A DNA stretch of 6,296 nucleotides from contig CASDQU010000080.1 of the NCBI GenBank assembly GCA_949282835.1, positions 1 to 6,296 of the forward strand, in the 5' to 3' direction. This stretch comes from an uncultured Bacillota bacterium (GTDB lineage: Bacteria > Bacillota > Clostridia > Christensenellales > UBA1242). The first letter of the stretch is position 1. Every line of letters begins with the position of its first letter. Of the stretch, positions 5,224 through 6,296 are shown one piece after another. A program made the position numbers and the translations under genes. A model generated the notes under the pieces. It was given only the letters and a program-made list of their open reading frames with translations. It was not told where the DNA came from and did no database searches.

Positions 5224-5691
5224 TTATTTTACCAAAACGCTAAAATTTTTCTCGCTTTCTTCTTCTGCAAGTTCGGGGAATATTTCTCTGGCATATTCTT
5301 TCTGCTCTATTGCGTTGTTTACGCTAAGAAGTAAATCGGCCAGCCTACTAAATACAATTTCATCGTCCTTATTTTCATTTGCCTTAACAGCAGTCAAAGC
5401 GCCGCCAATAAGTCCGCCTGCTGCTATTCCAAGTCCAAGCCCTATAAAAGTACTTTTCAGTTCTCCGCCCCAAATGGCACTTATTGCCGCAACTAATCCA
5501 CCAGAAAAAGTGACTAAATTAGCGACAGAGTTCAATACCTTATGCGCTCTACTTTTTCTAGTTTTTTCAAAACAATCAAAAAGTTTATCGCTTAAATCAT
5601 CGCGAAGTCTATATAGTTCATTCAAATTCATTGCAAGAGTCATTTCATCTAATGTGTCATATGACCTATTGTTGTAAACAAAATTCCCCAT
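5224..5691 (-). CDS. Small membrane-hairpin protein with glycine zipper, unknown function
   Basis: I do not recognise a family for this 155-residue protein. It has a polar, probably helical N-terminal part (about 1-52) containing LNELYRLRDDLSDKLFDCFE. Two hydrophobic segments follow (about 54-74 and 81-103) with a short turn at WGGELKS, then a charged C-terminal region with EEESEK near the end. The second segment has glycines at 84, 88, 92 and 96, a perfect GxxxGxxxGxxxG zipper, plus Gly93 and Gly97. Such zippers pack helices in oligomeric membrane proteins. There is no cleavable signal peptide. The ATG has GAGG 6 bases upstream. The protein shares its layout with the one encoded upstream (start 6282), suggesting distant paralogues. 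A tiny basic frame ends one base before this start. Membrane location is likely; the role is unknown. Confidence 0.8.
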   Translation of the reverse strand: MGNFVYNNRSYDTLDEMTLAMNLNELYRLRDDLSDKLFDCFEKTRKSRAHKVLNSVANLVTFSGGLVAAISAIWGGELKSTFIGLGLGIAAGGLIGGALTAVKANENKDDEIVFSRLADLLLSVNNAIEQKEYAREIFPELAEEESEKNFSVLVK

Positions 5692-5692
5692 G

Positions 5693-5779
5693 TTATACCT
5701 CTTTTGTTGTTAGTTTTATTCTTTGCCGTTTCAGTTTGCTCTTTTTTATAATCTCGTGCATTTTTTTATTTCTCTTCAC
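5693..5779 (-). CDS. Possible 28-residue basic peptide, coupled to the next gene
   Basis: A frame starting at GTG (5779-5777) with GAGG 3 bases upstream encodes 28 residues, nearly half Lys or Arg (for example KKSKLKRQRIKL). It ends at TAA (5695-5693), leaving a single base before the ATG of the glycine-zipper gene; that gene's GAGG lies within its last codons. An in-frame ATG at codon 7 is an alternative start. The stop-start contact is typical of translational coupling. However, the A-rich DNA would produce lysine codons by chance and the ribosome site is too close, so this is weakly supported. Confidence 0.25.
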   Translation of the reverse strand: MKRNKKMHEIIKKSKLKRQRIKLTTKEV

Positions 5780-5797
5780 GCGCCTCAGTGCTTTTAA

Positions 5798-5812
5798 GTT
5801 AAAATTTTTAAC
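5798..5812. repeat. AT-rich inverted repeat between the two membrane-protein genes
   Basis: GTTAAAA and TTTTAAC flank a single central base. No T-run follows on the minus strand, so it is not an obvious terminator. It might be an operator-like palindrome or chance in AT-rich DNA. Confidence 0.25.
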
Positions 5813-5841
5813 CCAACTTTTTACTTCTAAACATACTAATA

Positions 5842-6282
5842 TTATTCGCTTATTTTATTATTGTCATCATCTAAATTACATTGCTCTTTGCTATCTTTGT
5901 GCGAATGTTTAATACTATGTTGTCTTATAATCGTCATACAAAGAGCCTCATTTAAATGATTGGTCTCTTTAATTACATTTTTGGTTTTTTTATTTAATAT
6001 AATTGAAGATGCTAAACTGCCAAGAGAAATTGCCAGACCAGTACTTGAAATGGCTAGACCTGCTTGTTCGGGGAAAAATATATGTGAGACAGCGACAGCA
6101 GCGCCAACAACAGCAGCTATAACCGCTGCAATATTTGCTAATCTTAATTTTTGTAATTTCTTTGCAGTCCCACCTTGTAAAGCTTTTTTGTAATCATCAG
6201 TTAATAATCTTGTAAGCTCTTCAAGCTCTTCAAGTGACATTGATTTTAAGTTTTCTTCGCTAACAATATATTTATTTGCCAA
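5842..6282 (-). CDS. Small two-helix membrane protein, unknown function
   Basis: I do not recognise a family for this 146-residue protein. It has an acidic helical N-terminal part with MSLEELEELTRLLTDD (15-30) and a basic stretch AKKLQKLR before the membrane. Two hydrophobic segments (about 48-70 and 72-96) are split by PEQ, followed by NKKTKNVIKE. The hydrophilic tail has several histidines (QHSIKHSHKD) and ends in an Asp/Asn-rich run. The order of parts matches the 155-residue protein encoded next, with a LEEL/LNEL-type helix, hairpin and charged tail, but this copy lacks the glycine zipper. The start is TTG at 6282, chosen because a strong AGGAGGG site lies just upstream; the first ATG (residue 15) has none. 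Any promoter lies beyond the window. Confidence 0.78.
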   Translation of the reverse strand: MANKYIVSEENLKSMSLEELEELTRLLTDDYKKALQGGTAKKLQKLRLANIAAVIAAVVGAAVAVSHIFFPEQAGLAISSTGLAISLGSLASSIILNKKTKNVIKETNHLNEALCMTIIRQHSIKHSHKDSKEQCNLDDDNNKISE

Positions 6283-6293
6283 TTTTCCCTCCT
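6280..6293 (-). promoter_or_regulatory. Strong ribosome binding site fixing a TTG start
   Basis: AGGAGGG (6293-6287), a four-A spacer (5 bases from the GGAGG core), then TTG (6282-6280). It is the longest match to the anti-Shine-Dalgarno sequence in the window and decides the TTG over the ATG 14 codons later. Confidence 0.7.
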
Positions 6294-6296
6294 AAA

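Noticed and set aside
1..6296. tRNA or rRNA genes, CRISPR arrays, insertion sequences
   Set aside because: No tRNA T-loop or acceptor pattern, no spaced direct repeats, and no transposase or terminal inverted repeats were seen on either strand.

Overview
The window carries the start of a bacterial str (streptomycin) operon. Every gene I can support lies on the minus strand, so transcription runs from high to low coordinates. The organism looks like a low-GC Gram-positive bacterium, most likely an uncultured clostridial lineage of Bacillota. The reasons are AT-rich intergenic DNA, strong AGGAG ribosome binding sites, consensus TTGACA/TATAAT promoters, AGA and CTT-rich codon use in translation genes, and clostridial-looking S12, S7, EF-G and EF-Tu. 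This placement is inferred from general character, not from a database search.

Layout in transcription order: (1) 6282-5224 holds two small membrane-hairpin proteins of unknown function. They share one architecture, and the second carries a perfect glycine zipper. A tiny basic reading frame sits between them and ends one base before the second gene. (2) 5223-4983 is a gene-free stretch with a weak terminator-like hairpin, ending in a full-consensus promoter. (3) 4977-4677 is a leader of about 300 nt, dense in hairpins. It includes a GC-rich hairpin followed by six T's on the coding strand just before rpsL, and two short overlapping reading frames at its 5' end. (4) 4676-3750 is rpsL then rpsG. 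(5) 3674-3354 is an unrecognised 106-residue charged helical protein lodged between rpsG and fusA. (6) 3292-1220 is fusA. (7) 1111-1 is tuf, cut by the window edge after 370 codons, with its own strong promoter in the fusA-tuf gap.

The four recognised genes act together in translation. S12 and S7 build the decoding centre and head of the 30S subunit, EF-Tu delivers aminoacyl-tRNA, and EF-G drives translocation. The extra tuf promoter fits the need for EF-Tu in excess over ribosomes. The less ordinary parts are the structured leader (a candidate attenuator), the extra gene inside the operon, and the paired membrane proteins upstream.
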